Part shown: in pieces, positions 16,456 to 25,552 of the stretch
Position numbering within the stretch: position 1 is the first letter of the stretch
Layout: every line of letters starts with the position of its first letter
Assembly (NCBI RefSeq): GCF_052030545.1
Contig: NZ_JBPDIH010000007.1
Span: forward strand, 1 to 64,000
DNA from: CANMXU01 sp052030545
GTDB taxonomy: Bacteria; Pseudomonadota; Gammaproteobacteria; Enterobacterales; Alteromonadaceae
Reading direction: 5' to 3'
DNA length: 64,000 bases
Program-made: the position numbers and the translations under genes
The notes under the pieces: generated by a model
Database searches by the model: none
What the model was told of the DNA's origin: nothing
The model's input: only the letters and a program-made list of their open reading frames with translations

Positions 16456-18654
16456 TTAAAACTGATAAGAAATATTCGCAGAAATAGAACGTCCTGCTTC
16501 AGTAACATCTTCCAAGGTTGAGCTGTCAGCGTGACCTGCGCCATTGACATAACGCACATATTTTTTGTCGGTTAAGTTGGTGGCGGCAAAATTGACTTTT
16601 AACTGATCGTTAAACGCATAACTTACTAATAAATCGACTGCGCCGTAACCCGGTAGAGCAACATTGCCATCGTTAACTTTATTCATGCTAGCTGCCCAAT
16701 TGAGGATCAAATCAGCTGATAAACTTTCTTGTTCAAAGCTAATGCCCGTTACGCCAGATAAAGGTGAAATGCTTTCTAAATAGTCACCCGTTTCCTTATT
16801 TTCACCGTCTTGATAGGAAGCATTGGTAAATACTGAAAAGTTATCGTTTACATGGTAGCGCAACGACGCTTCAATGCCTTTAATGGTAACCGCATCAATG
16901 TTTTGATATTGATAAACCAATACTTGCGACTCTTGTCCGGTATAAGGGTTCATTTGGCTTTCAATATCAATAAGCTGTGTTGCTAAGAAGTTATCGTATT
17001 TACTATAAAATACTGCGGCACTGAAAAAGAAGTCGTCAACATGACCACGTAAACCCAGCTCAAAGGTATTGCTTTCTTCAGGTGCTAAATCATCACTTGG
17101 CACAATTTTATAGCCATAGAGTGAATTGTCATGATTAATGTAAGCTAGGTCATACGCGGGCACTTTAAAACCTTGGCCGTATTGGGCAAACGCGGCAACA
17201 GTATCGCTAAATTTGTAAAGTGCGCCAATGTTTAATGAAATATTGCTTTCATCAAACTTTTTATAAGCTTCACCGTCTTCTTTTAGTGCGCCGTTAGGGT
17301 CCATTTCATATTGGTCAAAACGTGCGCCTGGCGTCACGATTAAGGTATCGTTGAGTAATGAAATTTCATCATTAATGAAAAAGCCAGCACGAAAAACATC
17401 AGTGGTTGGGAATTTCTCGCTTTCTTGCGGGTAACCAGGTTTTGGCTCGCCTTCTACTGCGTACAGTTTCATTTCTGTACGAGTTGAGGTTGAGTCTTCC
17501 ACGTCTAATCCATAACCTAAGGTATGGTGTTGATTTAAGGTTTTACTGGCGTGTGATAAAAAGCCTTGGGTTTCTTGCTTATAAATCGAACTTTTCCACA
17601 TATCGCGTATTTCGACAATTGGGAAACCAAAGTTTGCATCTATGTCTAACTGGCCATATTCAACATCGTTTTGCTCAGTATCATTGCTGTAAATCGACAC
17701 TGATAATAAATCGTAAAACGCGGTTTTTGTTTCGCTGTGGTAACGAAGCTGTATCGAGCGGTTGTCTTGTTCGCTTTTGCTGCTTTCATCTAAAATGGTG
17801 TAACCTTCTAAATCGCGAAAATATTCAAGTAAACCATAAGCGATATCACCTTTAACGTCTTGATTCCATTGATCAACTGTTAGACTAAGATAGTCATTAT
17901 CATTAATGTTATATTTGCCTTTGTAGAAAAAGCTTTTAGATTCAATATCTAAACTTGGCTTGGTATTGTCGTAGCTTTGCGCTTCTTCACCATCACGTAG
18001 TGAAATATTCAGTAAGTGTTCGATAGCACCAGTTTCAAGGGCTAATGTACCGGCGACACTGCTTTGTTTGCCTTGATCGTCGTAACCGAATTTGATTTTA
18101 CCACCAACTTTGTCACCTTCACTTAGATAGTCGCTGGCATCTTTGGTGGTAAATACCACAATGCCGCCAAGCGCATCTGAACCATATAATGACGACGCAG
18201 CTCCTTTTGCCACTTCAACTTGTTTTAAGATATCGGTTTCAATAAAACCACGGCCAACAATATCGTTTAAGCCGTCAGCGCCATAACCTTCATTCATGCG
18301 CATGCCGTCTTTGATCATTAAAACACGATCTCCGCCCATACCACGGACTATAAAGTTCTGTGCGCCGCCAACACTGCCGCTAACTTGAATACTCGGGTCA
18401 TATTTAAACAATTGGTTCATGCTATTAACCGCTTGTTTTTCGATATCTTCTTCGCTAATTACAGAGATACTACCAGCAACATCTTTTAAGGCTTTTTCGG
18501 TTTTTGTACCGCTAATAACAATGACTTCTAAGTCACTATTAACGATATCGTCAGAAAGTGAACCGTCGGGTAGGGTTTGGGCAAAACTTAATGGGCTAAG
18601 CACGCTAACAGAAGCCATCGCTGTGGCTAGGAGTGTGCGCTTGAATGTGAACAT
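16456..18654 (-). CDS. TonB-dependent outer-membrane receptor, heme/hemoglobin-type
   Basis: This receptor takes up iron sources through the outer membrane using TonB energy. The start at ATG 18654 has an AGGA site; a TTG at 18669 is less likely. A signal peptide occupies about residues 1-25. A plug domain follows (about 45-160; 'VIVISGTKTEKALKDVAGSI', then 'FIVRGMGGDRVLMIKDGMR'). A 22-strand-type barrel runs to a terminal Phe (ISANISYQF). The segment 'GQGFKVPAYDLAYINHDNSL' with 'LAPEESNTFELGLRGH' resembles the hemoglobin/transferrin-type receptor family. The Fur box at 18800-18820 lies 146 bp upstream, and the divergent operon encodes heme-handling proteins, so heme is the likely substrate. 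The ligand is inferred. Confidence 0.88.
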   Translation of the reverse strand: MFTFKRTLLATAMASVSVLSPLSFAQTLPDGSLSDDIVNSDLEVIVISGTKTEKALKDVAGSISVISEEDIEKQAVNSMNQLFKYDPSIQVSGSVGGAQNFIVRGMGGDRVLMIKDGMRMNEGYGADGLNDIVGRGFIETDILKQVEVAKGAASSLYGSDALGGIVVFTTKDASDYLSEGDKVGGKIKFGYDDQGKQSSVAGTLALETGAIEHLLNISLRDGEEAQSYDNTKPSLDIESKSFFYKGKYNINDNDYLSLTVDQWNQDVKGDIAYGLLEYFRDLEGYTILDESSKSEQDNRSIQLRYHSETKTAFYDLLSVSIYSNDTEQNDVEYGQLDIDANFGFPIVEIRDMWKSSIYKQETQGFLSHASKTLNQHHTLGYGLDVEDSTSTRTEMKLYAVEGEPKPGYPQESEKFPTTDVFRAGFFINDEISLLNDTLIVTPGARFDQYEMDPNGALKEDGEAYKKFDESNISLNIGALYKFSDTVAAFAQYGQGFKVPAYDLAYINHDNSLYGYKIVPSDDLAPEESNTFELGLRGHVDDFFFSAAVFYSKYDNFLATQLIDIESQMNPYTGQESQVLVYQYQNIDAVTIKGIEASLRYHVNDNFSVFTNASYQDGENKETGDYLESISPLSGVTGISFEQESLSADLILNWAASMNKVNDGNVALPGYGAVDLLVSYAFNDQLKVNFAATNLTDKKYVRYVNGAGHADSSTLEDVTEAGRSISANISYQF

Positions 18655-18799
18655 CTTTTTTCCTATCAAAATTTATATCGCTCGCAAGCCGTTTATTTTC
18701 GCGAAGGAATCGCGACTACTAACACTTAAGCGAGTGGATATTTGGGCTGCATTTTCAAATCTTTTTTACCATACATAGATCAAATATAAATGTAAACAC

Positions 18800-18820
18800 A
18801 AATGATAATAATTATCATTT
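18800..18820. promoter_or_regulatory. Fur box in the divergent receptor / heme-operon promoter
   Basis: A 21-bp perfect palindrome has arms AAATGATAAT and ATTATCATTT around a central A. It is placed between the receptor (minus) and the ExbB-like gene (plus, 62 bp away) and so can repress both sides when iron is abundant. It is identical, in reverse complement, to the site at 12820-12840. Confidence 0.92.
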
Positions 18821-18881
18821 GAATTCTGGTTTGTGTGGTTGTACAATCTCAGCGCTTAAAATAAATGAGGTATTTAGCAAG

Positions 18882-19421
18882 GTGACAATTCAATTTTTAG
18901 AACTAACCATGGCTCAGGCGTCTGAGCTACTTATGGCGCCAGTCATTATTTTAATTTGTGCATTAGCCGTGTATGCGCTTTACATGGTTGGGCGTTTTTG
19001 CTCGCAGTGGGTGTTGCGTAAAAAAGCGCGTTTAGATTACAGCAGGCAAATACATCAGCTAGATAAAGTGCAGATAACCACACACGCGGGTTACCCCATT
19101 CATAACTATTTTATCAATAACCCGAGCGCTAGCGACGACGAGCTAGAAGTGGTTGCCTTAAAGCAGTTAGAAAACCTGCGCATAGTGACGCGTATTGCGC
19201 CAATGCTGGGCTTAATTGCCACCATGATCCCAATGGGGCCAGCTCTGCAAGCCTTAGCCGATGGCAATATTCAAGGCATTAGTGAAAACTTAATTATTGC
19301 CTTTGCTGCGGTCATTTGGGGCTTAGCTATTTCAACCGTAACCTTTTGGCCGGCGTCGGTTAAAAAGCGTTGGTGTGCTAACGAATTGATTAATATTAGA
19401 AAAATCAAAGAGGCGATGTAA
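18882..19421 (+). CDS. MotA/TolQ/ExbB-family protein (HmuU-like)
   Basis: This inner-membrane protein is related to ExbB/TolQ. The GTG at 18882 (protein starts VTIQFLELTMAQASELL) has a GAGG ribosome site; the open frame extends upstream into the Fur box and is not used. One helix lies near residues 17-38 and a conserved pair follows in the C-terminal half (about 105-160; 'RIAPMLGLIATMIPMGPALQ' and 'NLIIAFAAVIWGLAISTVTF'), the proton-channel core of the family. It is followed without gap by DUF2149 and CobN-like genes. This trio matches hmuU, hmuV and hmuS of Bacteroidetes heme loci. The name is by context. Confidence 0.85.
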   Translation: MTIQFLELTMAQASELLMAPVIILICALAVYALYMVGRFCSQWVLRKKARLDYSRQIHQLDKVQITTHAGYPIHNYFINNPSASDDELEVVALKQLENLRIVTRIAPMLGLIATMIPMGPALQALADGNIQGISENLIIAFAAVIWGLAISTVTFWPASVKKRWCANELINIRKIKEAM

Positions 19422-19765
19422 TGCGTTTTTTAGATGAAGATGAAGAGTTAAATCCGATCGTCAGTGCCGTGAATTTAGTGGATGTATTTTTGGTGATTAT
19501 TGCAGCACTGCTGATTGCGCTTGCGCAAAATCCATTAAATACCTTTTCCAGTGATGACGTTACCGTGGTGAAAAATGCCGGTAAACCGAATATGGAAGTT
19601 ATCGTTAAAAAAGGTAAAGAAATCAAACAGTATAAATCAACCGGCGAAGTTGGCTCTGGCGAGGGCATGCGCGCTGGTGTCGCTTATACCATGGCTGATG
19701 GCAGTTTTGTTTATGTGCCAGAAGACGGTACATCTTCATCAAAGCAAAACAGTACGAGTAAATAA
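19421..19765 (+). CDS. DUF2149 family protein (HmuV-like, ExbD-related)
   Basis: The 114-residue protein has a short N-terminal cytoplasmic stretch, one membrane helix (about residues 14-34, 'AVNLVDVFLVIIAALLIALA') and a small periplasmic domain containing 'VIVKKGKEIKQYKSTGEVGSGEGM', which fits DUF2149. The topology is like ExbD. The start codon overlaps the stop of the ExbB-like gene (TAATG), so the two are coupled and probably form an energy-transducing pair for the CobN-like protein encoded 2 bp downstream. Confidence 0.85.
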   Translation: MRFLDEDEELNPIVSAVNLVDVFLVIIAALLIALAQNPLNTFSSDDVTVVKNAGKPNMEVIVKKGKEIKQYKSTGEVGSGEGMRAGVAYTMADGSFVYVPEDGTSSSKQNSTSK

Positions 19766-19767
19766 AC

Positions 19768-22700
19768 ATGTTAAAAAATATAATCTTAGTAGTGGCAACG
19801 CTAATAACACTAGTAGGTTTTAGTGTCTCGGCGAATGACAAACCGACCGTATTGTTGATGATGTCGTCGCACGCATCAAAACCTAAAGGTGAGTTACTGC
19901 TTAAACTTGCCAGTGAGCAACCGTTTAATTTGGTGAACTTTGTTGCAACCGGAAAATCTGACGAGGAAATTAATCAAGCATGGTCACAGGCCAAGTTAGT
20001 GATGTTAGATGGCATCAACCCTGAGCTGTCAAAATTTATGTTTGCTAAATATCAAAGCAAACTGAGTCAATTTCCAAAGGTTGCAGTGATCTCACTAGGC
20101 GATCTAAAAAATAGCGCAATGAATCAAGGCTTAACCGCCGCGCAAAGTAGGCAATTAGGTGGCTATTTCAATAATGCTGGCAGTGATAACTATGCCAATA
20201 TGATGCAGTTTATTGCCAGCGACTTTTTGGCTTTATCATCAGTTAACGCGCCAGCACCGATAGACGTACCAGAGGTAGGTTTATATCACTATAACTATGC
20301 GGGCAAAGTGACTGCCAATGCCGATGATTTTTTTAATTTTATTAGCGCTGGAAAAAATCAACCGGTGATCGCAATCGGCATGCATCGCAGTGTGGTTGAT
20401 TATCAGCAAAGCCAAATTGTTGATGCACTAATTAAAGGGCTAGAAGAAAAAGGCGCTAAAGCGTTTGGTTACTTTTTTGAAGGTGAAGACAAAGCGCTTA
20501 ATTACACTGATTTATTAATGACTGAAACCGACAATGGCTTATCTTCTCGGGTTGATTTAGTGATTAATTACCGCTCGCTGCATTATGTTGAAAAACGCAG
20601 ACAAGAGTTTGAAAAACTGGGTGTACCGGTTTTGCATGCCCTTAATTACACTGAAGGTGATCAAGCTGCGTTTGAGCAAGACCATGCCGGTGTTTCGCCA
20701 TCGCTTACGCCATTTTTTTTAGTGATGCCAGAAGACACCGGTAGCGCCGATCCAACCATTATTGCTGCCAATGATAAAGGCACTAAAGTGGCGATAGATT
20801 ATCAATTGAATGCTTTAGTTGAGCGTGCATACAATCACGCCAATTTAATTCATATTGCAAATAATGAAAAAAAAGTTGCTACCTTTATTTGGAATTATCC
20901 TCCGGGTGAGAAAAACATCGGCGCCGCGTTTTTAGATGTGCCGTCATCAATTGAAAACATTAGCCAAGCGATGCAAGCGCAAGGTTACAACGTTGAAGTG
21001 CAATCTCATCAAACCTTAATTGAAAATGCCGGCAAATTATTACGCCCTTATTATCGCGGTGAAGATGCTGAAGCCTTGATCGCTCAAGACTTAGCAGAGT
21101 ACATGCCGTTATCAACTTATTTGAACTGGTTTAATGCGCTGCCAGCATCGGTTACCGCACCTATTGTTGAGCGTTGGGGCAAACCTGAAGAAAGCGGCAT
21201 GTTACGTAGCGCCACGATTAATGGCGAAACCGCACCAGCTTTTGTGATTCCGCGGATGAATTTAGGCAATATGGTGGTCTTGCCGCAAGGCGTACGTGGT
21301 GAAAATGCTAAAGAGCATGCGAATTTATATCACAGCACCAAAACACCCATTAATCACAGCTATTTGGCGATTTATTTATTTGCCCGAGAAACCTTTGGCG
21401 CTGATGCTTACATTCATTTAGGCACCCATGGTTCACAAGAGTGGTTAACGGGGAAAGAACGTGGTTTATCTGTTTATGATGCGCCAAGTTTAGCACTTGG
21501 CAACTTACCGGTATTTTACCCCTACATTATCGATAATGTGGGTGAAGCGATGCAGGCAAAACGCCGCGGCCGAGCGACTATGATCAGTCACTTAACGCCT
21601 GGGTTTGCCAAAGCCGGTTTATATACCGAAGTTGCTGAGCTAAATGAAAAAATCACCAACTATTTAATGTTATCTGACGGACAAACGCGCGCTAATACCC
21701 AAGCTGAAATTATCGACATGGCCGAGCAGCTAAATATGCTTAATGATTTAGCGATTGAAAAAAGCGAGTTAGCGGCTAACTTCGAACAACATATTGCGAA
21801 AATACAAGATCATTTAAATGCATTGGCGCAAATGAGCCAGCCGTTAGGTGTGCATATTTTTGGTGACTTGCCGCAAGAGTCTCACTTGTTTAGCACCATG
21901 TTGCAAATGTTGGGTGACGATTTTACCGAGCGAGCAGCAACTTACGAGCAAGCGCATCAATTAGCGGTGCCAGCGGCTCAGCAGTTTGACCAGCGCAATG
22001 TTAAAAACTTAGCAGCGCTTGACGGTTTTCAGTTGCTTAAAACCTACATTAATGCGCCAGAGTCGCTAACCGATTTAGATGAAAGCTTACAGCAAGACCT
22101 ACAAACGGCTCAGCAATATTGGCAAAATTTTCAAGCCATTGCTGAAACACAAAACTTGCTTGGTGCATTGTCCGGTCAGTACATTCCGGTCAGTTATGGT
22201 AACGATCCTATTCGTAACCCAGAGGCTGCGCCAACAGGGCGAAACTTGATCGGCTTTAATCCGGCGAAAGTACCATCAAAAGAAGCTTATGATGCGGGTG
22301 TAACTTTAATGGAGCAAACCATTGCTGCCTACCAAGAAAAACATGGTAAATACCCAGAGAAACTCGCGTTTTCGTTATGGTCACTTGAAACCATGCGTCA
22401 CCAAGGCGCGTTAGAGGCGCAAATATTACATGCGCTCGGTTTAAAGCCTAAATGGAACCGCCAAGGCAATGTGGTTGATGTTGAAGTTATCCCGTATAGC
22501 GAGCTAAAACGCCCACGCATTGATGTGGTAATTTCAGCAACGGGTTTGTATCGCGACGCGTTTCCGAATGTGATGTTATGGCTGGCTAAAGCCATCGATA
22601 AAGTGGCTAAAATGAAAGAAGATAATAACTTTGTTTATCGCCATGCTAACGCCTTAAAGTCGGAATTATTGGAAAAAGGTAAATCTGAAGCTGATGCAGA

Positions 22701-23811
22701 TTACTTATCATCTATTCGTATTTTTTCAAATGAAACCGGTAATTACGGTACAGGCTTAGCGAGTAGCTCGCTCGCCTCTGATACTTGGGAAACCGATGAT
22801 AAGCTTGCTAATTTATACCTAGATCGCATGGGCTACGCCTTTGGTCATGACGAAAAACGTTGGAGTGAAAATGTTGGCGATGCCTTTGGCGACGGTGAAG
22901 GTTTATATAGTAAGGTGCTCTCAGGTACTGACGGGGTGATATTTTCTCGCTCGACTAACCTTTATGCCTTGATGACCAATGACGATCCGTTTCAATATTT
23001 TGGCGGTATAGGCTTAGCGGTCAGGCATTTAGATGGCGCAACGCCAGAAATGTATGTGTCAAACCTGCGTAAAAAAGATCAGCTAAAAACGCAAACCTTA
23101 GATGAATTTGTGAATCAAGAAATGCGCAGCCGTTATTTTCATCCACGTTGGATAAAAGCGATGCAAGACTCAGGTTATGCAGGTGCAACCGCGATTTTAG
23201 ATCGCATGAATAACATGTGGGGCTGGGAAGTGATGGCACCAGAAGCGATTCGTGATGATCAATGGCAGGAGTTTTTTGAGGTCTATGTTGATGACAAATA
23301 CCAAATGGATATGCGTGAGTTTTTTGAGCAGCATAACGCTGAAAGCTTAGCGCAAATACTTGAGCGTATGCTCGAAGCAGTGCGCAAAGGTTATTGGCAA
23401 GCCGATGAAGAAACCATCAAAAAAATGGTTGAAACCTATAGCGAATTGGCAACCGAATTTGATGTTGCTACCGACAATGAAAAGTTCAATGAATATATGG
23501 ACGAAGCGGCAGCGGGCTTTGGTTTAGCGCCGCTGTCACAAGCGTTAGCACAAGCATTAGCTCAGCCGACAGCATTAGAACAGCCAAATAATTCCGCAAC
23601 TCAAGCGGCTGAACAAGTCACCGGACAAAAGCTGGAAGAGCAAGCTAAAGCCGAGCCAGTTGAAACCGACTACACCATTGTTTATTGGTTAATGCTGATT
23701 TTTGTGGTTGGCTTCTCGAGCCAATGGTTTCAATCTAAGCAAAAAGTCAGTTTGTTATTACCATTACCTGAAAAGCCGAAAAATAATCGTGATATAAAAC
23801 AGGCAGCTTAA
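19768..23811 (+). CDS. CobN-like, membrane-anchored heme-processing protein (HmuS-like)
   Basis: The 1347-residue protein is of the CobN/magnesium-chelatase H family. Unlike cytoplasmic CobN it has a signal peptide (about residues 1-23) and a C-terminal membrane helix (about 1306-1325, 'IVYWLMLIFVVGFSSQWF') with a short basic tail, so the body is in the periplasm. The conserved chelatase-family motif 'HLGTHGSQEWLTGK' is near residue 553, and 'NYPPGEKNIGAAFLDVPSS' is another family block. Gene order with a TonB receptor, ExbB-like and DUF2149 genes and a Fur box matches hmuRSUV loci, where HmuS acts on heme (iron release from heme is reported for that family). A cobalt chelatase role is unlikely because no cobS/cobT adjoins it. 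Substrate inferred. Confidence 0.85.
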   Translation: MLKNIILVVATLITLVGFSVSANDKPTVLLMMSSHASKPKGELLLKLASEQPFNLVNFVATGKSDEEINQAWSQAKLVMLDGINPELSKFMFAKYQSKLSQFPKVAVISLGDLKNSAMNQGLTAAQSRQLGGYFNNAGSDNYANMMQFIASDFLALSSVNAPAPIDVPEVGLYHYNYAGKVTANADDFFNFISAGKNQPVIAIGMHRSVVDYQQSQIVDALIKGLEEKGAKAFGYFFEGEDKALNYTDLLMTETDNGLSSRVDLVINYRSLHYVEKRRQEFEKLGVPVLHALNYTEGDQAAFEQDHAGVSPSLTPFFLVMPEDTGSADPTIIAANDKGTKVAIDYQLNALVERAYNHANLIHIANNEKKVATFIWNYPPGEKNIGAAFLDVPSSIENISQAMQAQGYNVEVQSHQTLIENAGKLLRPYYRGEDAEALIAQDLAEYMPLSTYLNWFNALPASVTAPIVERWGKPEESGMLRSATINGETAPAFVIPRMNLGNMVVLPQGVRGENAKEHANLYHSTKTPINHSYLAIYLFARETFGADAYIHLGTHGSQEWLTGKERGLSVYDAPSLALGNLPVFYPYIIDNVGEAMQAKRRGRATMISHLTPGFAKAGLYTEVAELNEKITNYLMLSDGQTRANTQAEIIDMAEQLNMLNDLAIEKSELAANFEQHIAKIQDHLNALAQMSQPLGVHIFGDLPQESHLFSTMLQMLGDDFTERAATYEQAHQLAVPAAQQFDQRNVKNLAALDGFQLLKTYINAPESLTDLDESLQQDLQTAQQYWQNFQAIAETQNLLGALSGQYIPVSYGNDPIRNPEAAPTGRNLIGFNPAKVPSKEAYDAGVTLMEQTIAAYQEKHGKYPEKLAFSLWSLETMRHQGALEAQILHALGLKPKWNRQGNVVDVEVIPYSELKRPRIDVVISATGLYRDAFPNVMLWLAKAIDKVAKMKEDNNFVYRHANALKSELLEKGKSEADADYLSSIRIFSNETGNYGTGLASSSLASDTWETDDKLANLYLDRMGYAFGHDEKRWSENVGDAFGDGEGLYSKVLSGTDGVIFSRSTNLYALMTNDDPFQYFGGIGLAVRHLDGATPEMYVSNLRKKDQLKTQTLDEFVNQEMRSRYFHPRWIKAMQDSGYAGATAILDRMNNMWGWEVMAPEAIRDDQWQEFFEVYVDDKYQMDMREFFEQHNAESLAQILERMLEAVRKGYWQADEETIKKMVETYSELATEFDVATDNEKFNEYMDEAAAGFGLAPLSQALAQALAQPTALEQPNNSATQAAEQVTGQKLEEQAKAEPVETDYTIVYWLMLIFVVGFSSQWFQSKQKVSLLLPLPEKPKNNRDIKQAA

Positions 23812-23818
23812 AAGCATA

Positions 23819-24079
23819 GCTCATACCTTAAGTGATGATTTGTTTAGGGTCTCTTGAGCTTTGTTCAATAATTCAGCTGAGAGATAAAATCGTCTTAATC
23901 AAGGCGAAAATTATGCAATTTAGTCATCTAAATCAATGATTTTCAACGCTGAGTAAGGCGATTTTAGCCTTCAGCCCTACGGGCAATGGTTCTTTTTAAT
24001 GCTAGCGGCATTAGCATTCATTAAAAATAACCTATTGCTGAAAATATAAACAAAGATCAACAGACCCTAAGGTATGAGC
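23819..24079. mobile_element. MITE-like palindromic element after the CobN-like gene
   Basis: The ends are a perfect 12-bp inverted repeat (GCTCATACCTTA / TAAGGTATGAGC), followed on both sides by AGGGTCT…AGACCCT and a 'TTGATCTTTG'-like stretch. The left arm has about 15 extra bases. Inside is a second long hairpin (CAATGGTTCTTTTTAATG… pairing with …CATTAAAAATAACCTATTG). No reading frame is present. It shares the GTTGATCTTT terminal motif with the element at 60939-61252. Confidence 0.75.
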
Positions 24080-24140
24080 AGTAATTTTGCTGATATTCAG
24101 TTATTATTAAGGTGATGACTACGACGATTAGGTTTTTATT

Positions 24141-24503
24141 TTGCTGTTAAAAATTGCGGGTTTATTTTTTGTCGCGCTTGCGATGTTAGGTGCAGTTTTA
24201 CCTTTACTGCCCACAACACCTTTTGTTTTGGTGGCGGCTTGTTTTGCAAAATCGTCTCCTAGACTCCATAAAATGTTGTTAGAAAATAAAGTTTTTGGTC
24301 CGCTAATTTATCACTGGCAAGCTTCTCGCAGCATTCCTAAACGAGCTAAAGTGATTGCCTTACTTTCTATGGTACTTGCTGGGGCGTGGTCGTGTTATAT
24401 CTTGCCAAGTCTATGGCTGAAGGTTTTAGTGGTGGTATTAATTGCTGGGCCATTTATCTTTTTATGGCGCTTGCCTATTTCTGATGGCAACTATAACCCT
24501 TAA
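24141..24503 (+). CDS. DUF454 (YbaN) family inner-membrane protein
   Basis: The 120-residue protein opens with a helix and the family block 'LGAVLPLLPTTPFVLVAACF' then 'AKSSPRLHKMLLENKVFGPL', an almost textbook YbaN pattern. Two further helices (about 75-110) and a short polar tail ending in 'WRLPISDGN' follow. The TTG start at 24141 is the first possible codon after an in-frame stop at 24129. DUF454 genes are often near heme and iron uptake genes, as here. The function is unknown. Confidence 0.85.
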   Translation: MLLKIAGLFFVALAMLGAVLPLLPTTPFVLVAACFAKSSPRLHKMLLENKVFGPLIYHWQASRSIPKRAKVIALLSMVLAGAWSCYILPSLWLKVLVVVLIAGPFIFLWRLPISDGNYNP

Positions 24504-24540
24504 AATTAAGTTTTAAGGGTTATCGATTAATCAGCGCATT

Positions 24541-24640
24541 ATGCTAGCTTCTAGCTTCTAACTTGCAGCTTCTAACTTGTTGCTTGTTGCTTCTAACTTT
24601 TAACTTGCCGCTTCAAGCTTGTCACTTTTAACTATTTCTA
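24541..24640. repeat. Short degenerate repeats of the GCTTCTAGCTT / GCTTCTAACTT type
   Basis: At least six imperfect copies of an 11-base unit (GCTTCTARCTT and variants) run head to tail between two convergent genes. Two copies also occur at 4069-4085 between oadB and pdxH. These simple repeats are typical of convergent intergenic spaces in this genome. No gene is present. Confidence 0.7.
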
Positions 24641-24642
24641 AA

Positions 24643-25227
24643 TCAAGCTAAAGCTTTACCAACTAGCGCGGCAAGATGATCTGGCAGAGTTAATGATAAG
24701 GCAATTTCGTGACCTTTATCTGACATTTTTCGCCAAGTTAACTGCACAATTCTGACAATCTTTTCTTCGGTGTGTTTGGCGGCAAAGGCGTCAAAGTAAT
24801 GCATTAAAAATACTAAACAAGCGACATCTTCGAGGGTTTGTGTATCGCTGTTAGTTTTTAGTTTTTCTTTACGAAGAATACAGGCGGTTTGTTCGGCTTG
24901 TTCTTCACTGTAACCATGTTCTAACATCAATTCTTTAGTTAATTGGGCATGGTATTTACCTTGTTCTTTACGCCACGTTAAATAACCTGCTTTGCCGGCG
25001 GGAAATTCTGTGCGTTTTAAATGCCAGCGCTTAATATGCTGGGCACGAACGGCAATTTGTAATAGCTCATTGGCTTGCGGCCAATATTGATCTAAACAAG
25101 CACTCATATAATGACCATAAAGTAATTCGTTGGCTTGTTCTTCGTTGTCAATTAGCGTTTTATTTGGATCTTGGGCATTAACCGCATCGATAGCTGAAAA
25201 AATGTGTTGTAGCTCAGAGGTCGACAT
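24643..25227 (-). CDS. DUF4202 family protein
   Basis: The 194-residue cytoplasmic protein matches DUF4202 in several blocks: 'FSAIDAVNAQDPN' at the N terminus, 'AVRAQHIKRWHLKRTEFPAG' (about 60-80), 'GYLTWR', then 'TLEDVACLVFLMHYFDAFA' and 'WRKMSDKGHEIAL' near the C terminus. The His/Asp pattern recalls HD-type hydrolases, but no activity is known to me. Monocistronic, divergent from pyrG. Confidence 0.85.
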   Translation of the reverse strand: MSTSELQHIFSAIDAVNAQDPNKTLIDNEEQANELLYGHYMSACLDQYWPQANELLQIAVRAQHIKRWHLKRTEFPAGKAGYLTWRKEQGKYHAQLTKELMLEHGYSEEQAEQTACILRKEKLKTNSDTQTLEDVACLVFLMHYFDAFAAKHTEEKIVRIVQLTWRKMSDKGHEIALSLTLPDHLAALVGKALA

Positions 25228-25552
25228 TATGGATTCTCATACCGGAAAAAATAGCAGTATAACACTGCTCAAAAATTTGTCTTATGCAATGTTTTGCTAT
25301 TTTATCGCATAAAAAACGATGTTTATTTATTGATACTTGAAAATTTCATCGCCGATAAGGCGTGGTTAACAAAAATAAGCTACTTTTCTAAACAATGATC
25401 CATAGATCATATTGTCGAACTGACGCCTTTTACGTATAATGCGTTCCCGTCCTGTTAAATTAGTTTATTGGCTTTCAATCAATAGCCCACGTTCATTGAA
25501 CCCTAAACGATTTTAACGAAAAATTTCTGTTTATCCTGACTTTTGGTATCAC
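25228..25552. other. Intergenic region upstream of pyrG
   Basis: 325 bases lie between two divergent genes. The region should hold both promoters. No clear operator or RNA structure was recognised; a GTTCCCG…/ATTGTCGAACTGACGCC stretch near 25410-25450 has no obvious meaning. Confidence 0.5.

Noticed and set aside
19768..23811. Annotation of the CobN-like protein as the cobaltochelatase subunit of cobalamin synthesis
   Set aside because: It has a signal peptide and a C-terminal membrane helix, sits behind a Fur box with ExbB-like and DUF2149 genes, and has no cobS/cobT neighbour. Heme processing fits better.
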